DNA of 64,000 bases from Nocardia abscessus NBRC 100374. GTDB lineage: Bacteria; Actinomycetota; Actinomycetes; Mycobacteriales; Mycobacteriaceae. Every line of letters starts with the position of its first letter. Within the stretch, counting starts at the first letter, position 1. The notes under the pieces were generated by a model. That model ran no database searches. It was not told where the DNA came from and saw only the letters and a program-made list of their open reading frames with translations. The translations under genes were made by a program, and so were the position numbers. Positions 49,506 through 56,699 of the stretch are shown piece after piece. The stretch covers positions 120,408-184,407 of the forward strand of contig NZ_BAFP01000109.1 in NCBI RefSeq assembly GCF_000308455.1, given 5' to 3'.

Positions 49506-51257
49506 ATGTACGACACCATCATCGCCAACGGCCGCTGGTTCGACGGCACCGGCGCTCCCTCGGCGATCAGGCACCTCGGCATTCACGACGGGCGGATCGC
49601 GACCGTCTCGGCCGACCCGATCGAGGACCCGGCCTGTCCGAACATCGTGGACGCCACCGGGAAGTGGGTGATGCCCGGCATGCTCGACATCCACACCCAC
49701 TACGACGTGGAGGTGTTGCAGCATCCCGCGCTGACCGAATCGGTGCGCCACGGCATCACCACGGTGTTGCTGGGCTCCTGCTCGCTGTCGACCGTCCACG
49801 TCGACGCCTCCGACGCGGGCGACCTGTTCGCGCGGGTCGAGGCGATTCCGCGCAAGCACGTCGTCGAGGCGGTCGAGGAGCACAAGACCTGGCGCTCGGC
49901 GCACGAGTATTCGGCCGCGCTGGAACGACTGCCGTTGGGTCCGAACGTCGCCGCGTTCATCGGGCATTCGGATATCCGTGCGGCCGAGCTGGGATTGGAG
50001 CGCGCGACCCGCAAGGACGTCCGGCCCGATGCCGCCGAGCTGGCCGGGATGGAGGCGAAGCTGACCGAGGCGCTGGACGCCGGGTTCGTCGGAATGTCCT
50101 CACAGCAACTGATGTTCGACAAACTCGACGGCGAAGTGTGCCGCTCGCGCACCCTGCCCTCCACCTACGCGACCATCCGGGAGCGGCGCAGGCTCAACGC
50201 CGTTCTGCGACGGCGCGGCGGGGCGCTACAGGGCGGACCCGATGTGTCCCGGCCGCACAGCCTGGTCACCATGGCGGCGAGCAGCCTCGGCCTGTTGCGC
50301 AGGCCGCTGAAGGTCAGCCTGCTCTCGGCCGCCGACATCAAGGCGATTCCCGGCGTGGTGCACCTGTTTCCACTGATCGCGCGGGTGCTGAACGCGCTGG
50401 GGGGCAACTTCCGCTGGCAGCACCTTCCGGTGCCCTTCGAGGTCTACGCCGACGGCATCGACCTGGTGGTGTTCGAGGAGTTCGGTTCCGGCGCCGAAGC
50501 GTTGCACCTGGCCGACCAGGTGGACCGACGACGGGAACTGCTGCGCGACGAAGACTATCGACGCCGTTTCCGCGCGGATTACGACAAGAGATTCGGCCCG
50601 AGGGTGTGGCATCGCGACTTCTTCGACGCGCAGATCGTCGAATGCCCCGACCCGGCGGTGATCGGCAAGTCCTTCGGCCAGGTGGGCTCCGACCGCGGCG
50701 GCTTGCATCCGGTGGACGCCTTCCTCGACCTCGTGGTGGAGCACGGCAACAAGGTCCGCTGGCGCACGACGATCTCCAACCATCGATCGGAAGTGCTCGA
50801 TCGCCTCGCCGCCGACCCCGGCGTGCAACTGGGCTTCTCCGACGCGGGGGCGCATCTGCGCAACATGGCGTTCTACAACTTCGGGCTGCGTTTCCTGCGC
50901 CGGGTGCGCGACGCCGCCGAAGCGGGTCGCCCGTTCCTGTCCGTGGAACGGGCGGTGCACCGGCTCACCGGCGAACTCGCCGACTGGTACGGCCTGGACG
51001 CCGGGCACCTGCGGGTGGGCGACCGAGCCGACGTCGTCATCCTCGACCCGGACCGCCTGGACGATTCGCTCGACGCCTACCACGAATCCCCGATCGCCCC
51101 GTTCGACAACCTGCCGCGCATGGTGAACCGCAACGACGACACGGTCACCGCGGTGTTCGTCGGCGGCGTGCCGGTCTTCGGCGAGGGCGCTCCCGCTCCG
51201 GTACTCGGCACCCGCCGGACCGGCCGGTTCCTCCGCGCGTCGACCGCCATCCGGTGA
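49506..51257 (+). CDS. Amidohydrolase (N-acyl-D-amino-acid deacylase-like)
   Basis: A 583-residue metal-dependent hydrolase of the D-aminoacylase/dihydroorotase superfamily. MYDTIIANGRWFDGTGAPSA begins the small beta domain; MPGMLDIHTHYDVEV carries the HxH zinc motif, GSCSLST a conserved loop, AAFIGHSDIR and TTISNHRSEV further ligands, and SDAGAHLRNMAFYNF the catalytic Asp; the tail LRVGDRADVVILDPDRLDD closes the beta domain. It would cleave an amide or cyclic amide. Its inclusion in the operon suggests the substrate contains an N-acyl bond. It starts 4 bp after the ligase. Confidence 0.85.
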   Translation: MYDTIIANGRWFDGTGAPSAIRHLGIHDGRIATVSADPIEDPACPNIVDATGKWVMPGMLDIHTHYDVEVLQHPALTESVRHGITTVLLGSCSLSTVHVDASDAGDLFARVEAIPRKHVVEAVEEHKTWRSAHEYSAALERLPLGPNVAAFIGHSDIRAAELGLERATRKDVRPDAAELAGMEAKLTEALDAGFVGMSSQQLMFDKLDGEVCRSRTLPSTYATIRERRRLNAVLRRRGGALQGGPDVSRPHSLVTMAASSLGLLRRPLKVSLLSAADIKAIPGVVHLFPLIARVLNALGGNFRWQHLPVPFEVYADGIDLVVFEEFGSGAEALHLADQVDRRRELLRDEDYRRRFRADYDKRFGPRVWHRDFFDAQIVECPDPAVIGKSFGQVGSDRGGLHPVDAFLDLVVEHGNKVRWRTTISNHRSEVLDRLAADPGVQLGFSDAGAHLRNMAFYNFGLRFLRRVRDAAEAGRPFLSVERAVHRLTGELADWYGLDAGHLRVGDRADVVILDPDRLDDSLDAYHESPIAPFDNLPRMVNRNDDTVTAVFVGGVPVFGEGAPAPVLGTRRTGRFLRASTAIR

Positions 51258-51343
51258 CCCGAGTACCCCTGCTCGGCCGCTCCCGCCACGTAGAATCGCG
51301 AAGATGCGGCGGCTCGTCCGCCCGCAGTCCGTAGGGAGTCGGC

Positions 51344-52198
51344 GTGGACGTTTTCGCACATCGGGGCAGGGCCGTCGTCTTCGACCGCACGGGCAGCGGG
51401 TCGCCGGTCGTCTTCCTGCACAACGCGGGCACGCAACGGCGGATCTGGGACGACCAGGTCGCAGCCCTGCGGGAGGAGCACGAGGTCTTCGCGCTCGATC
51501 TCCCCGGCTACGGTCAGTCCGACCGGCCCGCCACGGGCTACCGGCTCACCGACTATGTCGACATGCTCACGGAGTTCCTGGACGCCCACCGCCTGACCGA
51601 CGTGGTGCTGATCGGCAACTGCCTCGGCAGCGCCACCTCGCTGCGCTACACCATGGGTCATCCGGGGCGGGTGCGTGCGCTCGTGCTGATCAATCCGCTC
51701 ACCTCGGACACCGTCAGTTCGGGCCGGTCGGCGGGCTTGGCCTGGCTCGACGCGCGGCTGCCGCTGGCGCCGCTGGCGCGCCGGATCAGCTTGCCGAGCC
51801 CGATCGTCTCGCTGATCCTCGGCAATCAGCTCGGTCCCCGCGGCCGAGAACAGAAGAACCAGCACGAGCCGCGCGTGCGCGCGCACTGGACCGATCGAGG
51901 CAGGCTGCATGCGCTGCACGGCCTGGTGCAGGATTTCCCGTCCTACCGCGCGTTGGACACGTTCGATCCGCCTGCCGGGTTCCCGCCGATCTGCACGATC
52001 TGGGGACGGCGCAATCGCATCCTGTCGGCGAAAGCGGGCGGGCGGCTCAACCGCAAGCTGCGCCCGCACATCGCGGTGGAACTACCCGACTGCGGTCATC
52101 TTCCGATGGTGGAGGCCCCCGACCAGGTCACTTCGATCATCACCGGCTTTCTCGCCGCGATCGAGACGCCCACCCCGAAGCAGGCCGACGGCCGCTGA
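51344..52198 (+). CDS. Alpha/beta hydrolase with Cys at the nucleophile position
   Basis: A 284-residue alpha/beta hydrolase (PVVFLHNAGTQRRIWDDQVA, oxyanion region; FALDLPGYGQSDRP). The nucleophile elbow reads IGNCLGSATSL, so Cys93 replaces the usual Ser of GxSxG. The catalytic-acid position reads WGRRNRIL (Asn, near residue 224, where Asp is normal), while the His is present in PDCGHLPMVE (His252). A Cys-His pair as in dienelactone hydrolases, or a non-hydrolytic role, is possible. It has its own TAGAAT -10 (51291-51296) and GGGAG site, 86 bp after the amidohydrolase. Confidence 0.8.
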   Translation: MDVFAHRGRAVVFDRTGSGSPVVFLHNAGTQRRIWDDQVAALREEHEVFALDLPGYGQSDRPATGYRLTDYVDMLTEFLDAHRLTDVVLIGNCLGSATSLRYTMGHPGRVRALVLINPLTSDTVSSGRSAGLAWLDARLPLAPLARRISLPSPIVSLILGNQLGPRGREQKNQHEPRVRAHWTDRGRLHALHGLVQDFPSYRALDTFDPPAGFPPICTIWGRRNRILSAKAGGRLNRKLRPHIAVELPDCGHLPMVEAPDQVTSIITGFLAAIETPTPKQADGR

Positions 52199-52205
52199 GC
52201 CCCGC

Positions 52206-52490
52206 TCACAGCGGAGCCGCGGTCGGGCAGAGTTCCGGGAAACTGGCGGAGCGCACTCCGCAGCCGGTGCATTCGAACGCCATGCCCATGTCGAGCATCC
52301 AGTGAATGCGCGTATGGCAGGTCTCGCACAAGAAATCCACACCCGCCGGGTGGCAGCAGGACCGTTTACGGATGAACCATTCCGCGCGATGACGACACGG
52401 CACGGAGTCGAAGCGGAACGTGCACCTCGGCGCAGCGGGCAACGCGGCAACGACGGCCTCGAAAGCCGTTGTGGCCGTACGGGTGTTCAC
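52206..52490 (-). CDS. 94-aa cysteine-rich, probably zinc-binding protein
   Basis: A small basic protein with three Cys/His clusters: CTFRFDSVPCRHRAEW, CCHPAGVDFLCETCHTRIHW and FECTGCGVRSASF. Their CxxC/CxxH spacing suggests two zinc ribbons. GTG at 52490 is preceded by GGAAGG. It converges on the Cys-hydrolase gene (7 bp between stops). It may be a regulator or RNA/DNA-binding protein; family not recognised. Confidence 0.6.
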   Translation of the reverse strand: MNTRTATTAFEAVVAALPAAPRCTFRFDSVPCRHRAEWFIRKRSCCHPAGVDFLCETCHTRIHWMLDMGMAFECTGCGVRSASFPELCPTAAPL

Positions 52491-52682
52491 AGCAGATACC
52501 TTCCGGCGAAGCAGGGGCGGGAGGCGGGAGCGTGCGCCACGGCGCCTCTACTCCTGGATCGATCTCCCTCGAATTGCTGTTACCCGGATGAGGCGGCCTT
52601 CACACGGCGGCGGACCGGCTTGTTTGGTCACGAATCGCGCGGGAATCCGAATCGTGACGACATCAAGGGAAGGGGTTCTGTC

Positions 52683-53714
52683 ATGTTATTGCGCCGACTC
52701 GCCCGGCCGCTGCTGGCCACCGCGTTCGTCGTAGACGGGGTCGATACGCTGCGGCGCCCGGACGAGCGGGTCAAGGCGGCGAACGCACTGCTCGAACGGG
52801 GGCAGCGGCAGCTCCCGGAAGAGATTGCCACCAAGTTGCCATCCAATCCTACGACCGTCGTGCAGGTGAACGCGCTCGCTCAGGTGAGCGGCGGCGTCCT
52901 GCTGGCACTGGGCAAGGCGCCGCGATTGGCCGCCCTGGTGCTCGCCGCGACCGTGGTGCCCGCGGCCGTCACCGAGCAGGATTTCTGGAACGAGCAGGAC
53001 CCGGCGCGGAAGTCGGCGAAGCGGACCGCGTTCCTCAAGGACCTCGGACTGCTGGGCGGGCTGATGATCGCCGCGGCCGATACCGAGGGCAAGCCGTCGC
53101 TGGGCTGGCGCGGCCGCCGGGCCGCGCGTGACGCCGCCGCCGCGGTCACCGCCGCACTGCCGCTCGGCGCGAGCTCGGACACCACGACCGGCGCGGCACT
53201 GCGCAAGCACGCGCACGAGGCCGCGGAACGGGCGCGGGCGCTGGGCGCGGTCGCCGCGAGCAAGGGAGCGGAACTGGCCGAAACGGCTCAGCGGCGCGGG
53301 CCGGATTGGGCGGAAGCAGCCAAGGAACACGGCAGCGACCTCGCGGAGACCGCCAAGGTGCACGGGTCCGAATGGGCCGAGGTAGCCAAAGATCGCGGCA
53401 CCGATTGGGCCGAGTTCGCCAAAGAGCACGGCGCGGAATGGGCCGAGATCGCCAAGGAGCGGGGGGCCGAATGGGCGGAGCTCGCCAAGGAACGGGGTGT
53501 TCGTCTCGCTGATCTCGCCAAGCAGCGCGGCGGCACATGGGCCGAGATCGCCAAAGAACGCAGCGCCGAATGGGCGGAGCTCGCCAAGGAGCGCGGACCG
53601 GAGATCGCCGATGCCGCGCGGGAACGCAGCGCGCACACAGCGCAGCTGGCCCGCGAGCGGGGTGCGCAGAAAGCGCAGGCAGCCCGAGAGGCGATCGAGT
53701 CGCGTCGCCACTGA
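52683..53714 (+). CDS. DoxX-family membrane protein fused to thirteen 11-residue repeats
   Basis: A 343-residue protein. Residues 1-150 are a DoxX domain (RPLLATAFVVDGVDTLRRPD, VQVNALAQVSGGVLLALGKA, PRLAALVLAATVVPAAVTEQ, FLKDLGLLGGLMIAAADTEG) of four membrane helices; DoxX proteins take part in redox and thiol stress responses. Residues 195-337 are thirteen uninterrupted hendecads with consensus G-A-E-W-A-E-L-A-K-E-R, forming a long amphipathic helix or right-handed coiled coil in the style of LEA or apolipoprotein repeats. Trp at position 4 and Arg/Lys on the other face suit membrane-surface binding. ATG follows AAGGGGTTCTGTC. Confidence 0.8.
   Translation: MLLRRLARPLLATAFVVDGVDTLRRPDERVKAANALLERGQRQLPEEIATKLPSNPTTVVQVNALAQVSGGVLLALGKAPRLAALVLAATVVPAAVTEQDFWNEQDPARKSAKRTAFLKDLGLLGGLMIAAADTEGKPSLGWRGRRAARDAAAAVTAALPLGASSDTTTGAALRKHAHEAAERARALGAVAASKGAELAETAQRRGPDWAEAAKEHGSDLAETAKVHGSEWAEVAKDRGTDWAEFAKEHGAEWAEIAKERGAEWAELAKERGVRLADLAKQRGGTWAEIAKERSAEWAELAKERGPEIADAARERSAHTAQLARERGAQKAQAAREAIESRRH
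53265..53693 (+). repeat. Thirteen in-frame 33-bp repeats (hendecads)
   Basis: Each 33-bp unit encodes one 11-mer: GAELAETAQRR, GPDWAEAAKEH, GSDLAETAKVH, GSEWAEVAKDR, GTDWAEFAKEH, GAEWAEIAKER, GAEWAELAKER, GVRLADLAKQR, GGTWAEIAKER, SAEWAELAKER, GPEIADAARER, SAHTAQLARER and GAQKAQAAREA. The middle units are nearly identical, the ends more diverged, as expected from expansion at the centre. Confidence 0.9.
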
Positions 53715-53763
53715 CGCTTCGGACAGGCAGGCGCCGGCCTCGGCTCGGCGGTGAAATACGTGC

Positions 53764-53788
53764 TCGGCGGCCCCACTCGGGCCGCCGA
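53764..53788. terminator. Hairpin between convergent genes
   Basis: TCGGCGGCCC and GGGCCGCCGA pair over 10 bp with a 5-base loop, between the repeat protein gene and the STAS gene. Confidence 0.6.
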
Positions 53789-53809
53789 ACGCGTTTACGC
53801 ATGCGCCGG

Positions 53810-54199
53810 TCAGGCGGTCTCGTCGTAGCCGGGCGAGAGGTCCACGAGGGCGGCGTCGAGCGAGGCGACCCGATGGAACCGGTCGGCCAGGCCGGTGACC
53901 TCGATGGCCCGGTCCACCGGCCGTACCGTGGTGATCAGCACGATCCGGTGGCGCGAGCGCGTAGCTTCGGTCTGCGCCTCGACCAAGACGCTCAGTCCCG
54001 CCGCGGCGAGGAAAGTGACCGGTGAGAGGTCGAGCACGAGCGTGGCCGCGCGGCGCAGGAAGGCGCACGCCAGCTCGGCACGGAACCGGGGCGCGGTCGC
54101 GACATCGATTTCGCCCGCGACCATCAGCATGGTGACGTCGTGGCGCGGGCGGCACACCGAAAAGCGAAGCGGGTCAGTCCATTCGGTGTGGCGGGACAT
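53810..54199 (-). CDS. STAS-domain anti-sigma factor antagonist-like protein
   Basis: A 129-residue SpoIIAA-like protein: VTMLMVAGEIDVATAPRFRA, ATLVLDLSPVTFLAAAGLSV and an LADRFHRVASLDAALVDL ending. In canonical antagonists the loop is D-S-S-G with a phosphorylatable Ser; here it is LAAAGL, so switching by an anti-sigma kinase is not possible at that site. It may act as a constitutive antagonist or bind a different partner. No sigma factor or kinase of this type is adjacent. Confidence 0.75.
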   Translation of the reverse strand: MSRHTEWTDPLRFSVCRPRHDVTMLMVAGEIDVATAPRFRAELACAFLRRAATLVLDLSPVTFLAAAGLSVLVEAQTEATRSRHRIVLITTVRPVDRAIEVTGLADRFHRVASLDAALVDLSPGYDETA

Positions 54200-54312
54200 G
54201 CGCTGACTCCTGGCCGGAAGCTGGCACTGCACAGACCTTCTGCTTCCAGTGAAGCACGGGGCGTGAGGTCTGTACAGGCGCGAACTACGTCCGCCGCCCG
54301 GCGTTTCCGCCG

Positions 54313-55143
54313 CTAGGACGTACTCGCGCTCCCGCCGCAGGAGATGGTGATCGCCTCCCCGTTGAAGTGGCGGCCGTGTTCGGAGACCAGCAACAGCGTC
54401 GCCTCGGCCACCTCGGCGGGCTGGATCAGATCGCCGTTGGGCGGGCCGGATTCGATGATCGCCATCCAGTCCTGCTTGGTGGGGTTCTCCTTGTCCGGCA
54501 CCATGAGCCGCCACGTCGCCGGGTTCTGGATCATGTCGGTGTCCACGCCGGAGGGCAGCAGGGCGTTGACGGTGATGCCGTACTCCGCCACCTCCAGCGA
54601 CAGCGATTTCACCAGTCCGAGCACGCCCCATTTGCTCGCCGCGTAGTGCGCCGCGTTGCGCACGCCCATCTTCGCCACGATCGACGAGGTGGCCACCACG
54701 CGGCCCCAGCGGCGCTCGATCATGTGCGGGACCACCGCGCGGAAGCTGTGGAACACGCCGGTCAGGTTGGTGTCGATCATGTCCCGCCACAACTGCTCGT
54801 CCATCTCGGCGACGGGTGAGTTGGACGCGATGCCCGCGTTGGCGATCAGGATGTCGATGCGGCCGAATTCCTCGATCGCGCGGTCGGCGACCGTCCGCAT
54901 CTGTTCCAGGCTGCGCACGTCGGCCCGCACGGCGACGCAGCGGCGGCCCGCCCGCTCGACCAGGGCGGCGGTCTCGGCCAGGTCGTCCGGAGTGCTCAGC
55001 TCGTAGGGCAGGCCCGATAGCGGGGCGGCGATATCGCACACCACGATGTTCGCGCCCGCGTTCGCCAGGGCCAGGGCGTGTGCGCGGCCCTGTCCGCGGG
55101 CGCCACCGGTGATCACCGCTACCCTGTCGTCCAGATTCCCCAT
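54313..55143 (-). CDS. Mycofactocin-type short-chain dehydrogenase
   Basis: A 276-residue SDR: NAD motif VAVITGGARGQGRAHALALA, catalytic Ser in VATSSIVAKMG and YAASK (Tyr, Lys). The insertion AAPLSGLPYELSTPDDLAET between strand 2 and helix 3, and the GARGQGRAHA loop, are marks of actinobacterial SDRs with tightly bound NAD that hand electrons to mycofactocin. It probably oxidises a secondary alcohol. It is a lone gene and no mft genes are in view. Confidence 0.85.
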   Translation of the reverse strand: MGNLDDRVAVITGGARGQGRAHALALANAGANIVVCDIAAPLSGLPYELSTPDDLAETAALVERAGRRCVAVRADVRSLEQMRTVADRAIEEFGRIDILIANAGIASNSPVAEMDEQLWRDMIDTNLTGVFHSFRAVVPHMIERRWGRVVATSSIVAKMGVRNAAHYAASKWGVLGLVKSLSLEVAEYGITVNALLPSGVDTDMIQNPATWRLMVPDKENPTKQDWMAIIESGPPNGDLIQPAEVAEATLLLVSEHGRHFNGEAITISCGGSASTS

Positions 55144-55572
55144 GGCGGGCCCTTCATCGTCGGTACCTGCTCCGGCCGCCACCCATCGTGTCACGGGCGC
55201 ACCGAGTGAGCTCCCGATTTTCGGCGGCCACCTCACCGACCGGCGATTTCCCAGATGTGGGAACCTGTCACGGGCGGACGCACTCCGGCTCGCCCGCCGG
55301 TGCGCGGCACCGGCGCACCCTGCGCTGACGAGGCACTTTGCCGAAATATCAAGGCGCAGTGGGACAATGATTCCGATGCTGGCACCGGAGCGGGCACGGT
55401 CACGGCACGGGCGGAGCGATCCGACTGGGACAGGGAGATCACATGCGACAATTCCGACCCGGTCCAGCGACCAAATGAGTGCGATGTACGCTGCGCCCGG
55501 AACGACCCTGCCCGTGCCTACGCATCGTTCCTGGCACGGTCCGGCGCATCCACAATGGTTCCTGGGGGCCCG
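55144..55572. other. Gene-free stretch upstream of the SDR and a small ORF
   Basis: About 430 bp. Several open frames overlap here but none has a recognisable product. No hairpin, operator or RNA gene was seen; it should carry the SDR promoter. Confidence 0.3.
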
Positions 55573-55800
55573 ATGACCGATTGTGAGTACCTTTCCGTGA
55601 ATCTCGACCGACAGCTCGACGCCGAACCCACCGAGCACGACAGCGCCGTGGCCGAACAGCTCACCAGCCCGCGCCTGCGCAGGCTCTTGCACACGGCCAT
55701 CGGCCTCTCCGAGGATTCCGTCGATCTGCTGACGACGATGACCACCCGCCTCCGTGCGGCCGAGGGCATGATCCTGCGCGACCCGCTCGAAGAGTGTTGA
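55573..55800 (+). CDS. 75-aa hypothetical helical protein
   Basis: ATG at 55573 after TGGGGGC opens MTDCEYLSVNLDRQLDAEPT, followed by a helical segment (SPRLRRLLHTAIGLSEDSVD, LLTTMTTRLRAAEGMILRDP) ending LEEC. It is soluble and acidic, with Cys near each end. It may be a small regulator; no family recognised. A Met at 55555 is an alternative start. Confidence 0.45.
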   Translation: MTDCEYLSVNLDRQLDAEPTEHDSAVAEQLTSPRLRRLLHTAIGLSEDSVDLLTTMTTRLRAAEGMILRDPLEEC

Positions 55801-55939
55801 CCCGCGGGCGGTCGCCGGTCCCGAGCGAACGAGCGGCACGGGCACGCGGCCGCCGGGCAGCAACGGCCGGCCCGCGGGTAGGTTGCCGAAGCAGCAACGA
55901 TATTTGCTGATCCGGTCGCTCCCATGGATGGTGGGACGC

Positions 55940-56599
55940 ATGAACGCGACACACCACGAGCACGCGGACCGGACGACGCCGACGACGGTCGAGTACTGGG
56001 AGACCTTCTACCGGGAGCGCGAGCGGATCTGGTCGGGACTGCCGAACTTCTTGCTGGTGCGAGAGATCGAATCGGTCGCCGCGGGCTCGGCACTGGATCT
56101 GGGCTGCGCCGAAGGAGCCGACGCGATCTGGCTGGCCGAGCGCGGCTGGCGGGTCACCGCCGTGGACGTGTCGGAGACCGCGCTGGCGCGTGCCAGGGCA
56201 CAGGCGGCACGCCAGGAACTGGCCGGCCGAATCGATTGGCAGCGGCACGATCTCGACCACACCTTCCCGGACGGACGGTTCGACCTCGTCACGGCGCAGT
56301 TCCTGCATTCGCCGCTCGCCCAGGACGGCGAACGGATGCGCATCCTCCGACGAGCCGCCGAGGCGGTGGCGCCCGGCGGGCTGCTGCTGATCGTCGGGCA
56401 CGCGGAATGGCCCAGCTGGGTGCTGGAGCCGCCCGCCGACGTGCACTTCCCGACCACGGCCGAGGTGCGCGCTGGCCTGGCTCTGGACCCGGCCGCATGG
56501 CAGGTGGAGGTGGACGAGGTCGTCGAGCGCGAGCACCCCGGCCCCGAGGGGCAGCCCGGCACCCGGAAAGACAACGTCCTTCGCATTCGCCGCAGCTGA
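55940..56599 (+). CDS. Class I SAM-dependent methyltransferase
   Basis: A 219-residue methyltransferase: YWETFYRERERIWSGLPNFL leads into the SAM motif SALDLGCAEGADAIWLAERG, WRVTAVDVSETALARA (acidic post-II loop) and DLVTAQFLHSPLAQ (post-IV). The YWE..Y..R..IWSG start resembles thiopurine/tellurite-type or UbiE-like enzymes acting on small molecules. Acceptor unknown. ATG at 55940 is preferred over 55928. It ends about 100 bp before the histidine kinase. Confidence 0.8.
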   Translation: MNATHHEHADRTTPTTVEYWETFYRERERIWSGLPNFLLVREIESVAAGSALDLGCAEGADAIWLAERGWRVTAVDVSETALARARAQAARQELAGRIDWQRHDLDHTFPDGRFDLVTAQFLHSPLAQDGERMRILRRAAEAVAPGGLLLIVGHAEWPSWVLEPPADVHFPTTAEVRAGLALDPAAWQVEVDEVVEREHPGPEGQPGTRKDNVLRIRRS

Positions 56600-56663
56600 C
56601 CCGCACAGGAAACACCCAGCTCGCTCGCAGATTGCTCGGCGCTTGCGCCGCGATCATGGGCTC

Positions 56664-56699
56664 ATGACCAGTCGCGAACCCCAGCCGAGCCGGACGTGA
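56664..56699 (+). other. 11-codon ORF overlapping the histidine kinase start
   Basis: ATG ... TGA encodes MTSREPQPSRT; the TGA overlaps the kinase GTG (GTGA), an arrangement allowing translational coupling. It could be a leader or the leftover of a lost response-regulator gene. No strong ribosome site precedes it. Confidence 0.3.

Noticed and set aside
53265..53693. CRISPR-like or VNTR array
   Set aside because: The 33-bp periodicity is coding (11-residue units, mostly non-identical at the DNA level) with no spacer structure.
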